From Gaiellasilicea sp037721555 (lineage in GTDB: Bacteria; Actinomycetota; Thermoleophilia; Gaiellales; Gaiellaceae): a DNA stretch of 64,000 bases. Both the position numbers and the translations under genes were made by a program. Within the stretch, counting starts at the first letter, position 1. Every line of letters starts with the position of its first letter. The stretch is from NCBI GenBank assembly GCA_037721555.1, contig JBBJOI010000006.1:62001-126000 (forward strand), given 5' to 3'. The notes below the pieces were generated by a model that saw nothing but the letters and a program-made list of their open reading frames with translations, was not told the DNA's origin and ran no database searches. Below, in pieces: positions 18,470 to 27,060 of the stretch.

Positions 18470-19201
18470 GTGAGCTGGGTCGCGATCCCACTTGCTGGCG
18501 TCACAGTTCTCTCCACCCTCGCCGGCGGCGTCGTCGGACTACGTCTGGCGCGGGACCTGGCAACCGCGATCGCGCTCACGGGCGGCGTCGTGGTGGCCGT
18601 CGCGCTCTTCCACGTTCTCCCGGAATCGATCGAGTCAGTCGGCGACCCGCAGCGGGTCGGGTTGCTCGTCGGCGCGGGGTTCCTCTTCTTCTTCCTCGCC
18701 GAGCGCGCGCTCGTGCTGCACCACCGCGACGAGCCCGAGCAGGCAAAGGCCCATGCGCAGGTGGGGGCCCTTGGCGCCGCCGGCCTCTCGCTGCACAGCT
18801 TCATCGACGGGCTCGGAATCGGGCTCGCCTTCGGGCTCGACACGACGACCGGCATCCTCGTTTTTCTGGCGGTCGTCTCACACGACTTCGCAGACGGGCT
18901 CAACACGGTCGGTTTCGTCATGCGCCAGTCGGGCGACCGCCGCCGCGCAATCAGGTGGCTGGCGATCGACGCGGCCGCACCGCTCGCGGGCGCAATCGTG
19001 GGAGCGATGCTCTCGATTGGCGAAGAGCGGTTAGGCGCTCTCCTCGCCGTCTACGCCGGGTTCTTCCTCTTCATGGGAGCGACGGATCTCCTGCCGCACG
19101 CGCACGAGCACCCGTCGGCGAAACGGGTCGCTCTGACCGTCGCTGGCTTCGCGATCGTCCTGCTGGTGAGCCTCGTCGCTGATCGCTACGGCGCAGGGTG
19201 A
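18470..19201 (+). CDS. ZIP family metal transporter
   Basis: Divalent cation importer of 243 residues with about eight hydrophobic helices. The two metal-binding helices carry SLHSFIDGLGIGLAF (TM4) and VVSHDFADGLNTVGF (TM5), the His/Asp signature of ZIP proteins. A His-containing loop (LVLHHRDEPE) precedes them. GTG at 18470 is preferred, with AGGTGAG about 8 bases upstream formed by the end of the Fur gene; TTG at 18461 is an alternative. Zinc is the likely substrate, given the neighbouring regulator. Confidence 0.88.
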   Translation: MSWVAIPLAGVTVLSTLAGGVVGLRLARDLATAIALTGGVVVAVALFHVLPESIESVGDPQRVGLLVGAGFLFFFLAERALVLHHRDEPEQAKAHAQVGALGAAGLSLHSFIDGLGIGLAFGLDTTTGILVFLAVVSHDFADGLNTVGFVMRQSGDRRRAIRWLAIDAAAPLAGAIVGAMLSIGEERLGALLAVYAGFFLFMGATDLLPHAHEHPSAKRVALTVAGFAIVLLVSLVADRYGAG

Positions 19202-19207
19202 GCATGA

Positions 19208-19244
19208 CGCGGATGCCTCGCTCCGCGCGCACCCCTTGAAGGGG
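19208..19244. terminator. Two small hairpins after the ZIP gene
   Basis: CGCGGA-8 bases-TCCGCG at 19208-19227, then CCCC-TTGAA-GGGG at 19232-19244. They lie in the 73-base gap between convergent genes. No T-run follows either, so termination activity is a guess. Confidence 0.4.
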
Positions 19245-19274
19245 CCTGCCAGCGCCCATCCCCACCTCCGGCCG

Positions 19275-19667
19275 CTATGAAAACAGCCGCTCGCGCGCGA
19301 GGTCACGGAAGCGAGCACGAGCATCCTCGCCGAGACCGAACTCGTCCTCGTCCGCGAACCGCGGATCTGCCGCGATCTCCTCAGCGACGTGCCGGATGAC
19401 CTTGGCGACCGCGGCTCGGTGCGCCGGATCCCTGAGCAGGAGCTCGACCCAGGTGGCGGAGCCGTCGAAGGGCGGCAGGTCGTGCTCGACGTAGAGCTCG
19501 CCCAGCTTCATCCCGACCCTGATGTAGGCGAACGTGCGAAAGGCGAGGACGCGTCGCGGAGAACTGATCAGACGAGCGAACTCCGGATCCTCGGCCTGCA
19601 GCTGCGCGACGATGCTGCCGATCGGCTCGTCGACGAGCGGCACCCAGACGTCTTCGTAGTTGCTCAC
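19275..19667 (-). CDS. Hypothetical protein, 130 residues
   Basis: Unrecognised acidic, soluble-looking protein: SNYEDVWVPLVDEPIGSIVA at the start, then AQLQAEDPEFARLISSPRRV and a helical C-terminus ending RFRDLARERLFS. No signal peptide or membrane helix. GTG at 19667 overlaps the TGA of the upstream TauE-like gene (GTGA), which indicates translational coupling; the longer frame starting at 19691 lies inside that gene. It may serve the TauE/SafE pair, but nothing in the sequence shows this. Confidence 0.65.
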   Translation of the reverse strand: MSNYEDVWVPLVDEPIGSIVAQLQAEDPEFARLISSPRRVLAFRTFAYIRVGMKLGELYVEHDLPPFDGSATWVELLLRDPAHRAAVAKVIRHVAEEIAADPRFADEDEFGLGEDARARFRDLARERLFS

Positions 19668-20041
19668 GCTTTCGAAGAATACGCCCGCCACGCGAGCTGC
19701 GCCGCCACGCCCAGGATCAGGACGCCGAACAGCCGGCGCAGCACGTCCTCGGGCAGGTTCGTCGCGATCAGGACACCGGCCTGAACGCCTACGATCGAGC
19801 TCACACCGAGGAGAGCCGCATCCCGCCAGCGCACGTTTCCGTAGCGGTGCTGTCGGAGCGCACCCGCCGCCACCGTCGGGAGAATCGCGAGCAGCGACGT
19901 CGCCTCGGCGTCTAGCTGGCCGAGGCCGAGGCCGACGAGCGTGGGGACGAAGAGGATGCCGCCGCCGACGCCGAAGAGCCCCGCAAGGATGCCGGCGGCG
20001 AGGCCCAGGGCGAGTCCGACCGCGACCGTGGTCGGGCTCAC
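19664..20041 (-). CDS. Half-size TauE/SafE family permease (C-terminal half type)
   Basis: 125-residue membrane protein with about four helices and the family FGVGGG motif near the N-terminus (LAGLFGVGGGILFVPTLVGL). Full TauE/SafE (DUF81) proteins are about 250 residues with two such repeats. Here the halves are two genes overlapping by 4 bases, and this is the second. The final segment ends with an amphipathic helix (GVAAQLAWRAYSSKA). Members export sulfite, sulfoacetate or related anions; the substrate here is unknown. Confidence 0.82.
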   Translation of the reverse strand: MSPTTVAVGLALGLAAGILAGLFGVGGGILFVPTLVGLGLGQLDAEATSLLAILPTVAAGALRQHRYGNVRWRDAALLGVSSIVGVQAGVLIATNLPEDVLRRLFGVLILGVAAQLAWRAYSSKA

Positions 20042-20382
20042 GTGGCGATCAACCAGATCCCGACACCCGTCAGCAGCGACGAGAAAGCAAAGGTCAGCGC
20101 CCGCACCGGCACGCGCTGCTGCAACGAAGCACCGGCAATCGCCCCAGCAGCGGCGGGCAAGCCGACGAGCGCTGCGTAGGCAACGTCCACGTTCCCCTCG
20201 AAGGCGTACAGCGTCGTACCCGCGAGGGCCGTGATCCCGATCGCGGCGAGGGAGGTGCCGGTCGCCGGCCGCTCGGCGTACCCAGCGGCAAGGAGCAGGA
20301 GCGGCACGATCACGATCCCGCCGCCGACGCCGAAGAGAGCGCTGAAGAGACCCGCGGCGGCGCCGATTGCGACGAGCCTCAC
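20038..20382 (-). CDS. Half-size TauE/SafE family permease (N-terminal half type)
   Basis: 114-residue membrane protein with about four helices and the motif LFSALFGVGGGIVIVPLLLL. GTG start at 20382. Its TGA overlaps the GTG of the next half-transporter (GTGA), so the two are made in equal amounts and probably form one heterodimeric permease. Divergent from the trehalose phosphatase gene, 18 bases away. Confidence 0.82.
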   Translation of the reverse strand: MRLVAIGAAAGLFSALFGVGGGIVIVPLLLLAAGYAERPATGTSLAAIGITALAGTTLYAFEGNVDVAYAALVGLPAAAGAIAGASLQQRVPVRALTFAFSSLLTGVGIWLIAT

Positions 20383-20400
20383 GCGCCTATCCTACGACCC

Positions 20401-21117
20401 GTGGACGAACGTTCCGTGCTCTCGCGGATCACCGAGTCTCCCGAACGAACTGCGCTGCTGCTCGACGTGGACGGGGTGCTCGCGCCCATCGTCGACGTGC
20501 CGCAGGATGCCGCGGTGCCGCCCGTGACACAGAACGAGCTGCGACGCCTGAACGGACGCTACGCGCTCGTCGCGTGCATCAGCGGTCGCCCCGGCCCCGA
20601 CGCCCGGCGCGTCGTCGGCCTCGACGAGCTCGTCTACGTCGGAGAGCACGGCCTCGAGCTCGTCCCCGAGGCGCAGGAGTGGCGCGACCGCCTCGTCGCG
20701 TTCGCGGCAACGATTGCTTGGGAGGACGTCGAGCGCAAGCCGCTCACGGTGACCTTCCACTATCGGCGCAACGAGGACGAGGTCGAGGCGGAGCGGTTCC
20801 TCGAGGCTGTGGCAGCCCGCGCGCGCGGGGCCGGGATCGTCGCCCGCTTCGGCCGGAAGGTCCTCGAGCTGCGGCCGCCGGTCGGAGCCCACAAGGGCAC
20901 CGCGGTTGCGCATCTGCTCGGTCAGCACGGGCTCGAGCGAGCGCTCTACGCAGGCGACGACACGACCGACCTGGACGCGTTCCGGGCCCTCGGCGCGCTC
21001 GAGGTCGGTGTTGCGGTCGCGGTCGCCTCCGCGGAGGGACCGGAGGAGCTCCGCGATGCCGCCGACCTCGTGGTCGACGGTCCCGGCGAGTTCCTCGATG
21101 TCCTGCGGTCGCTGTGA
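20401..21117 (+). CDS. otsB: Trehalose-6-phosphate phosphatase
   Basis: HAD-superfamily phosphatase of 238 residues completing the OtsAB trehalose route. HAD motif I is LLLDVDGVLAPIVD (nucleophile Asp in DVDG), motif II lies in CISGRPG, and motif IV is YAGDDTTDLDAF. EHGLEL and the K of AHKGTAVAHLL fit OtsB. GTG at 20401; the much longer open frame upstream is antisense to the TauE genes. No otsA is in the window. Confidence 0.9.
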   Translation: MDERSVLSRITESPERTALLLDVDGVLAPIVDVPQDAAVPPVTQNELRRLNGRYALVACISGRPGPDARRVVGLDELVYVGEHGLELVPEAQEWRDRLVAFAATIAWEDVERKPLTVTFHYRRNEDEVEAERFLEAVAARARGAGIVARFGRKVLELRPPVGAHKGTAVAHLLGQHGLERALYAGDDTTDLDAFRALGALEVGVAVAVASAEGPEELRDAADLVVDGPGEFLDVLRSL

Positions 21118-21129
21118 TCGCCTGCAGAC

Positions 21130-21157
21130 GGGGGCATCCGCACGAGCGGATGCCCCC
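21130..21157. terminator. Strong bidirectional hairpin
   Basis: GGGGGCATCCGC - ACGA - GCGGATGCCCCC: a perfect 12-base stem with a 4-base loop. It sits 12 bases after the otsB stop and before the end of the convergent MFS gene, so it can act for both strands. No T-tract, as is common in high-GC genomes. Confidence 0.7.
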
Positions 21158-21177
21158 CGCGAAGACGTCTGAAAGAG

Positions 21178-21194
21178 GGGCGGCCGCGCCGCCC
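21178..21194. terminator. Second hairpin between otsB and the MFS gene
   Basis: GGGCGGC - CGC - GCCGCCC: 7-base stem, 3-base loop, 18 bases before the MFS stop codon. Probably part of the same convergent termination zone. Confidence 0.5.
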
Positions 21195-21212
21195 AGAAAC
21201 GGTTGTGGACGC

Positions 21213-22649
21213 CTAGGTCGCCGCCGCGACCGGAGCGCCCTCCGGCACCTCGGCGAGCTCCTCGTTGCGGATCAGCACGAGTGCGGCGATGACGCCGGCC
21301 GCCGCGATTCCAGTACCAACCCAGAAGGCGAGCTGAAATCCGGAGGTCAGCGCCTCCGGCAACGCCGCGCCCGAGGCGACCTCGCTCTCGGTGCGGGAGA
21401 TCGCCACGGTGGAAAGGAGCGCAATGCCGACGGCGCCGCCGATCTGCTGCGACGTGTTGATCAGCCCGGACGCGAGACCGGCCTCGGCCTGCTTGACGCC
21501 GGCGAGCGCGGCGATCGAGATCGGCACGAAGCAGAGGGCCATCCCGAACGCGAGGATCAGGAAGCCGGGCAGCAAGTCGGCCGCATACGAGCCTCCGACC
21601 GAGACCTGTGTGAACAACAACATCCCGAGGCCTAGAATCGCCATTCCGGCAGCAATGAGCGGCTTCACGCCAACCCTGCCGACAAGTGCAGCGGCGACGT
21701 TGGCCCACACGATCGAGGTGCCGGCGACCGCCAAGTACGCCACACCGGTCTTCATTGCCGAGTAGCCGAGCACCTGCTGCATGTAGAGCGTCAACATCAG
21801 GAAGGTCGAGAAGAGCGCCGTGCCGAGGATGAAGCCTGCGACGTTCGCACCGAGCACGGTCGTCGTGCGGAAGATCCCGAACCGCATCAGGGGCTCCTTG
21901 GCCCGCAGCTCCCAGATCACGAAGCCTGCGAGGAGCGCTGCTGCGGCCACGAACACGCCGATCGTGCGACCGGAGCTCCAGCCCCAGTCGTTGCCCTGCG
22001 TAATACCGAGCACGAGCGAGGAGAGACCCGCCGTCACGAGGACCCCACCCGGGGCATCGAACGTGCGGACACGCGAGTCGCGACTCTCGGTGAGCAGCAG
22101 CGTCGTCAGTGCGAGCGCGGCCAGGCCGACCGGAATGTTGACGAAGAAGATCCACTCCCACGAGAGCGCGTCGGTGAGAACGCCGCCGAGGAGGACGCCC
22201 GCTGCAGCGCCGAACCCGCCCACCGCGCCCCAGACGCCAAGCGCGATGTTGCGCTCACGGCCCTCTGCGAACGTCGTCATCAGGATCGCCAGCGCGGCCG
22301 GTGAGATCGCGGCCGCCCCCAGGCCCTGGATCGCCCTGGCGCCGATCAGCGACCCTTCAGACCACGCAAGCCCGCAGATGAGCGAGCCGATCGTGAAAGC
22401 GACGAGCCCGAGCATGAAGATCCGCCGTCGCCCGAGCAAATCGGCGGAGCGGCCACCGAGCAGCAGAAAGCCGCCGAAGACGAGCGCATACGCGCTGATC
22501 ACCCACTGGAGGTTCTCCTGCGAGAAGCCGAGATCGATCTGGATCGACGGCAGCGCGACGTTGACGATCGCGATGTCGAGCACGACCATGAACTGGACTG
22601 CCGAGAGCAGCGCCAGTGCGAGCCACTTTCTGTCTGCGGAAGCGAGCAT
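21213..22649 (-). CDS. MFS multidrug exporter, DHA2 (EmrB/QacA) family
   Basis: 478-residue proton antiporter with 14 predicted membrane helices. The start MLASADRKWLALALLSAVQF leads into helix 1 with MVVLDIAIVNVALPSIQIDL (motif D1 of the 14-helix DHA2 family). Motif A is LLGGRSADLLGRRRIFMLG, and motif C lies in the LGGVLTDALSWEWIFFVNIP region. Exports hydrophobic drugs or similar compounds. The divergent HxlR regulator 86 bases away probably controls it. Confidence 0.92.
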   Translation of the reverse strand: MLASADRKWLALALLSAVQFMVVLDIAIVNVALPSIQIDLGFSQENLQWVISAYALVFGGFLLLGGRSADLLGRRRIFMLGLVAFTIGSLICGLAWSEGSLIGARAIQGLGAAAISPAALAILMTTFAEGRERNIALGVWGAVGGFGAAAGVLLGGVLTDALSWEWIFFVNIPVGLAALALTTLLLTESRDSRVRTFDAPGGVLVTAGLSSLVLGITQGNDWGWSSGRTIGVFVAAAALLAGFVIWELRAKEPLMRFGIFRTTTVLGANVAGFILGTALFSTFLMLTLYMQQVLGYSAMKTGVAYLAVAGTSIVWANVAAALVGRVGVKPLIAAGMAILGLGMLLFTQVSVGGSYAADLLPGFLILAFGMALCFVPISIAALAGVKQAEAGLASGLINTSQQIGGAVGIALLSTVAISRTESEVASGAALPEALTSGFQLAFWVGTGIAAAGVIAALVLIRNEELAEVPEGAPVAAAT

Positions 22650-22696
22650 GCCTCTATCCTTCGTCTCGTCGGTGAACTTGTGAAGCTACAGCAACA

Positions 22697-22713
22697 ACTT
22701 GCGGAACACAAGT
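22697..22713. promoter_or_regulatory. Inverted repeat in the MFS/HxlR divergent promoter
   Basis: ACTTG - CGGAACA - CAAGT: perfect 5-base arms, 7-base spacer, in the 86-base gap between divergent starts. The gap is A/T-richer than its surroundings, with CATAAT at 22721-22726. A site of this kind is a plausible target for the adjacent HxlR-type regulator. Confidence 0.5.
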
Positions 22714-22735
22714 ACTCACTTCATAATGTGAACCA

Positions 22736-23344
22736 GTGAAGAGCTACAGCCAGTATTGCCCGATCGCCCACGCTCTCGGCCTCATCGGTGAGCGCTGGTC
22801 ACTGCTCGTCGTTAGGGAGCTCCTGGATGGGCCGAAGCGCTACACGGACCTGGTCGCCGGCCTACCGAAGATCGGCACGAACATTCTCGCGGCTCGGCTG
22901 AAGGACCTCGAGACGGCGGGTCTCGTCGAGAAGCGGAGGCTACCGCCACCGGCCGCGTCGACGGTGTACGAGCTGAGCGCCTACGGGCGTGACCTCCGCC
23001 CCGTCATCCACGAGCTCGCCCGCTGGGGCGCTCGATCGCTGGGGCCGCCGCCGCTCGATGCACTCGAACCCGGCTGGCTCACGCACGCGCTCGACCTCGC
23101 CCTCTCGCCGCTCGCGAGCCATGGCCGGATCGCGTTCCGCATCGGCGACGAGGAGGCCTCGCTCGTGGACGGACTCCCGGTCGTAGGCATCGTCGAAGAC
23201 GCAGACGTGCTCGTCGAGACCGATGCGATCGGCTTCTACCACCTCGTTGTCGACCGGCGACTCGAGGGTGTCCGCGTCGAAGGTGACATGGCCCTCCTGG
23301 AGAGCACGCTCGCGGCGTTCCGGCCTACGCCGCTTCCCGCCTGA
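22736..23344 (+). CDS. HxlR-family transcriptional regulator with C-terminal extension
   Basis: 202-residue regulator. The N-terminal winged helix carries the HxlR pattern: CPIAHALGLIGERWSLLVVRELLDG, given in part as GERWSLLVVRELLDG, then RYTDLVAGLPKIGTNILAARLKDLE and a wing ending YELSAYGRDL. The Cys in YCPIA is the conserved redox-capable position. Residues 110-200 form an extra domain resembling a small SCP2-like fold. GTG start at 22736. Probably represses the divergent MFS exporter. Confidence 0.88.
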   Translation: MKSYSQYCPIAHALGLIGERWSLLVVRELLDGPKRYTDLVAGLPKIGTNILAARLKDLETAGLVEKRRLPPPAASTVYELSAYGRDLRPVIHELARWGARSLGPPPLDALEPGWLTHALDLALSPLASHGRIAFRIGDEEASLVDGLPVVGIVEDADVLVETDAIGFYHLVVDRRLEGVRVEGDMALLESTLAAFRPTPLPA

Positions 23345-24623
23345 GCACCTCCCAGGCGAGCTCCACGTCCTGCTCGGTCGTGCGGGCGCTGCCGACGGCG
23401 AGCCGTAGGACGTAGCGACCGTTCAGCCTCGTATGTGAGAGGAAGATCTCGCCGCCTGCATTGACACGCTCGAGGAGGGCCTCGTTCTCCTCGTCGCCGC
23501 CCTCGCGGCGGAAGCAGACAAGCGAGAACGGTCGTGGCGCCGCGAGCTCCCAGCCCGGCTCGGCGCGCACCCAGTCCTCGAACAGCACGGCCAGCCGGAC
23601 CGCCTCGCGAATGCGTTCCTGCAGGCCCTGCCGCCCGTAGCAACGGAGGACAGCCCAGAGCTTGAGCGCGCGGAAGCGGCGGCCGAGAACGGGGCTGAAC
23701 TCCGAGAGGCTGGCTACCTCCTCGCTCACGCGCAGGTACTCCGGCACCAGCGAGAACGCCGCCCGGAGATCGTCCGGGCGGCGCGTCCACAGCGCCGAGC
23801 AGTCCATCGGCGTGAAGAGCCACTTGTGCGGGTTGACGACGACGGAGTCGGCCCTCTCCCAACCAGTGAAGTGGTGCCTGAGCTCGGGGCAGACGGCGGC
23901 GGCGCCCGCGTAGGCCGCATCGACGTGCAACCAGACGCCCGCTCGCTCGCACACATCGGCCAGTGCCTGCACCGGATCGACCGAGCTCGTCGAGGTGGTG
24001 CCGACGGTCGCGACGACCGCGCACGCCCCGTCCAGGTCGAGCTTGTCCACACGGAACCGGAAGGCGGTGTCTACTGGAGCCATTCGCAGGTCGAGCTCGA
24101 GTAGGCGGCACGCCTTCTCGACCGACGAGTGAGCGTGCTCTGAGCAGACGACCACTCGCGCACCCGGCTTCGCCAGCCGAGCGGCCGCCAGCGCGGTCAT
24201 CGTGCCGGTCGAAGCAGTGTCTTCGAGGTGGCCGTGGAGACCTTCCGGGAGGCCGAGTAGCTGTGCGAGCCAGTCGAGCGTCAACTCCTCCAGCTCCTGC
24301 AGTGCCGGCGAGGTGCGCCAGAGGATCCCGACCTGGTTCAGACCGGCGATCAGGAGCTCCGCCAGGATCCCGGGAGCAGAAGCTGTCGTCGCGAAGTACG
24401 CGAAGAAGCGCGGGCTCTGCCAGTGCGTGAGGCCCGGCAGCAGGATCTCGTCGAGGTCGCGCAGGACGTCGCGGAACGGCTCCGCGGCGTCGGGTGGCGA
24501 CGCCGGCAGTCGCGCTCGGATCTCCCCCGGCTCGACCTGGGCCAACACGGGCCGCTCGCCGACGTTCTCGAGGTAGTCGGCGACCCACTCGAGCGTTGCA
24601 GCGCCGTCGTCCCTGAAGGTCAC
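23325..24623 (-). CDS. PLP-dependent group II amino acid decarboxylase
   Basis: 432-residue fold type I enzyme similar to aromatic-L-amino-acid decarboxylases. The PLP-binding lysine is in VNPHKWLFTPMDCSALW, the ring-stacking His and Asp in WLHVDAAYAGAA, and the N-terminal substrate region has LTHWQSPRFFAYFATTASAP. Length is a little below the usual 470-480. It likely decarboxylates an aromatic amino acid such as Trp, Tyr or Phe; substrate not determined by sequence alone. It overlaps the end of the HxlR gene by 20 bases, and its start overlaps the polX stop by 4. Confidence 0.9.
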   Translation of the reverse strand: MTFRDDGAATLEWVADYLENVGERPVLAQVEPGEIRARLPASPPDAAEPFRDVLRDLDEILLPGLTHWQSPRFFAYFATTASAPGILAELLIAGLNQVGILWRTSPALQELEELTLDWLAQLLGLPEGLHGHLEDTASTGTMTALAAARLAKPGARVVVCSEHAHSSVEKACRLLELDLRMAPVDTAFRFRVDKLDLDGACAVVATVGTTSTSSVDPVQALADVCERAGVWLHVDAAYAGAAAVCPELRHHFTGWERADSVVVNPHKWLFTPMDCSALWTRRPDDLRAAFSLVPEYLRVSEEVASLSEFSPVLGRRFRALKLWAVLRCYGRQGLQERIREAVRLAVLFEDWVRAEPGWELAAPRPFSLVCFRREGGDEENEALLERVNAGGEIFLSHTRLNGRYVLRLAVGSARTTEQDVELAWEVLRREAA

Positions 24624-26326
24624 TTCTTGAGCTGCTCGATCTCGGCCCAGGTGCGGGTGTTGAGGATCTGGTCCTTCGTCAGCCAGGCGCGGCGGGCCTG
24701 CGCGACCCCGAGCTCGACGTAGCCGAGGGCACCGGTCGAGTGCCCGTCGCTCGAGACGACGAGCGCCAGCCCCGCCTCACCGGCGAGACGAGCGTGCGCG
24801 TCGCGCAGGTCGAGCCGGTCCGGCTGCGAGTTGAGCTCGAGAAAGGTGCCGGTGGCGAGAGCCTGCTCGATCACCTGCTCGACCGCGATCTTCGAGGGTC
24901 CGCGCTTGCCGATCTTGCGACTCGTGAGGTGGCCGATACAGTCGACGTGGGGGCTCTCCATCGCGTGCAAGACCCGCCCCGTGGGATCGTTGTCGAAGCT
25001 CGAGTGCACCGAGGCCATCACCCAGTCGAGCGGCGCGAGTAGCCCGTCGTCGACGTCGACCTCGCCGCCCGCGCGGATGTTCACCTCGATTCCCTTCAGG
25101 ATCCGGAACGGCGCGAGGCGCTCGTTGAGCGCGTCGATCTCCTCCCACTGCGCCTCCAGCCGCCCCTCCCGAAGACGGTGCGAGTGATCGCACATGGCGA
25201 GGTAGTCGTGGCCGAGCGCGCGTGCGGCAATGGCCATCTCGGCGAGCGCTGCCTTCCCGTCCGACCACGTGGAGTGGGCGTGCAGATCGCCCTTGACGTC
25301 GGATCGCGCGACGAGGATCGGTAGCTTGCCCGTGCGGGCCGCCTCCAGCTCGCCTCCGTTCTCCCGCAACTCGGGCGGGATGTAGGCGTAGCCCAGCTGC
25401 GCGTAGAGAGCCTCCTCGTCGTCGGCGGTGACGACCTCGCCGGTCTCGACCGCCGTGACGCCATACTCGGAGACGGAGAGACCGCGGCGCACCGCATCCT
25501 CGCGCAACGCAACGTTGTGCTCCTTCGAGCCGGTGAAGTGTTGGAGCAGGTTCCCGTACGATTCGGGTGGCACGACCCGGAGGTCGAAGCGGAGTCCGTC
25601 GTTCGAGATCACGGTGGCTTTCGTGTCCCCCTTGGCGACGACGTCCGCGACCCACAGGAGCTTCGTGAAGTAGTCGATCAGCCCCGACGGATCGGTCGAG
25701 GTCGCGATGAGGTCCAGGTCGCGGAAGGTCTCCCGGCGGCGGCGAACCGAGCCCGCCTCCGAGACCTTGACGGCGGCGGGATGCTCGCGCAGGACCGAGA
25801 CCACGGCGAGGACGGCCGGTAGCCCCTCGCCGAGCAGCCGCCGCGACTCCCGTGGATCGGACGGTGCCTGGGCGAGCGCTTCGAGGATCTTCGCCTCCGA
25901 CTTCGCCCCGAGACCCGCCAGTGACCGAAGCCGCTCCTCGACGGCCGCCCGCTTCAGCTCGTCGAGCGTCGTCACGCCGAGCTCCTGCCAGATCCTGCGT
26001 GCGGTCTTCGGTCCAAGACCCGGCAGGCGCATGAACTTGACGACTTCCGCGGGAATGACCGCCTTACGTTTCGTCAGTGCCTTCATCTCGCCGAGCTCGA
26101 TCGCCTCGACGATCTTCTGCTCGATCGTCTTTCCGATCCCGGTGAGGTTCTTGGCCTTGCCGTCGAGAGCGAGCTGCGCAACCGGCCCCCCGGTCTCCCG
26201 GATCCTCGTCGCGGCACGCCGGTAGGCGAGAACGCGAAAGGAGTCCTCGCCCTCCAGCTCGCTGAGGTCGGCGAGCAGCTCGAGCTGGTCGGCGAGCTCG
26301 TCGTTCCTCGGCAGGGTCGCTCGCAT
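24620..26326 (-). CDS. polX: DNA polymerase X with PHP exonuclease domain
   Basis: 568-residue repair polymerase for gap filling. Domains: N-terminal 8 kDa and helix-hairpin-helix region (MRLPGLGPKTARRIWQELG), polymerase palm with the metal-binding Asp pair in RDLDLIATS, and C-terminal PHP domain from about residue 340 with GDLHAHSTWSDGKAAL, MCDHSH and SDGHSTG, giving 3'-5' exonuclease or AP endonuclease activity. Full length for bacterial PolX. Upstream of and overlapping the decarboxylase gene. Confidence 0.94.
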   Translation of the reverse strand: MRATLPRNDELADQLELLADLSELEGEDSFRVLAYRRAATRIRETGGPVAQLALDGKAKNLTGIGKTIEQKIVEAIELGEMKALTKRKAVIPAEVVKFMRLPGLGPKTARRIWQELGVTTLDELKRAAVEERLRSLAGLGAKSEAKILEALAQAPSDPRESRRLLGEGLPAVLAVVSVLREHPAAVKVSEAGSVRRRRETFRDLDLIATSTDPSGLIDYFTKLLWVADVVAKGDTKATVISNDGLRFDLRVVPPESYGNLLQHFTGSKEHNVALREDAVRRGLSVSEYGVTAVETGEVVTADDEEALYAQLGYAYIPPELRENGGELEAARTGKLPILVARSDVKGDLHAHSTWSDGKAALAEMAIAARALGHDYLAMCDHSHRLREGRLEAQWEEIDALNERLAPFRILKGIEVNIRAGGEVDVDDGLLAPLDWVMASVHSSFDNDPTGRVLHAMESPHVDCIGHLTSRKIGKRGPSKIAVEQVIEQALATGTFLELNSQPDRLDLRDAHARLAGEAGLALVVSSDGHSTGALGYVELGVAQARRAWLTKDQILNTRTWAEIEQLKK

Positions 26327-26346
26327 CGAGCAGCGATCATAAGCGC

Positions 26347-27060
26347 GTGCGTGCCGTCATCTGCCTGCCGACATACGACGAGCGCGAGAACCTCGAGCCG
26401 ATGCTGCGCTCACTCGCAACGGTTCTCGGGCGCGAGGACCGCGTGCTCGTGATCGACGACAACTCGCCGGACGGGACGGGGGAGCTCGCCGACCGGCTCG
26501 CCTCCGAATTGCCGTTCGTGGACGTGCTCCACCGAGGCCACAAGGACGGCCTCGGGCCCGCCTACCTCGCCGGCTTCCGCCACGCGCTCGCGGCAGGTGC
26601 CGAGCTGATCGTTCAGATCGACTGCGACTTCTCGCACGACCCGAACGACGTTCCGCGACTGATCGACGCCGCGCGGGACGCCGACGTCGTGCTGGGCTCG
26701 CGCTACGTTCGCGGCGGCGGCATCCGGGACTGGGGGCGGTTCCGCCGTGCGATCTCACAGGCGGCGTCCCTCTACACGCAGCTCCTGCTGATGCCCGTCA
26801 AGGACGCCACCGGCGGGTTCAAGTGCTTGCGGCGCGAGGTGCTTCAACGCATCGAGCTCGACAAGGTCACTTCTAGGGGATACATGTTCCAGATCGAGAC
26901 GACCTACCGAGCCCGACGCGCCGGATTCCGCATCGCGGAGATCCCAATCACGTTCACCGAGCGCCGCGCAGGCGGCTCGAAGATGTCGCGCGGGATCGTG
27001 CTCGAGGCGATCTGGCGCGTGCCGGCCCTGCGGCTCGCCGCTATCCGGGGGAAGCTGTGA
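26347..27060 (+). CDS. Polyprenol monophosphomannose synthase-like GT2 glycosyltransferase
   Basis: 237-residue GT-A fold enzyme. It starts VRAVICLPTYDERENLEPML (GTG), with nucleotide-binding VIDDNSPDGTGELADRLA, metal-binding DCDFSHDP (DxD type) and GSRYVRGGGIRDWGRFRRAIS. It matches bacterial Ppm1/DPM1 proteins, which transfer mannose from GDP-mannose to polyprenyl phosphate for lipoglycan or protein mannosylation. No C-terminal membrane domain. It overlaps the thioredoxin gene by 4 bases. Confidence 0.9.
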   Translation: MRAVICLPTYDERENLEPMLRSLATVLGREDRVLVIDDNSPDGTGELADRLASELPFVDVLHRGHKDGLGPAYLAGFRHALAAGAELIVQIDCDFSHDPNDVPRLIDAARDADVVLGSRYVRGGGIRDWGRFRRAISQAASLYTQLLLMPVKDATGGFKCLRREVLQRIELDKVTSRGYMFQIETTYRARRAGFRIAEIPITFTERRAGGSKMSRGIVLEAIWRVPALRLAAIRGKL

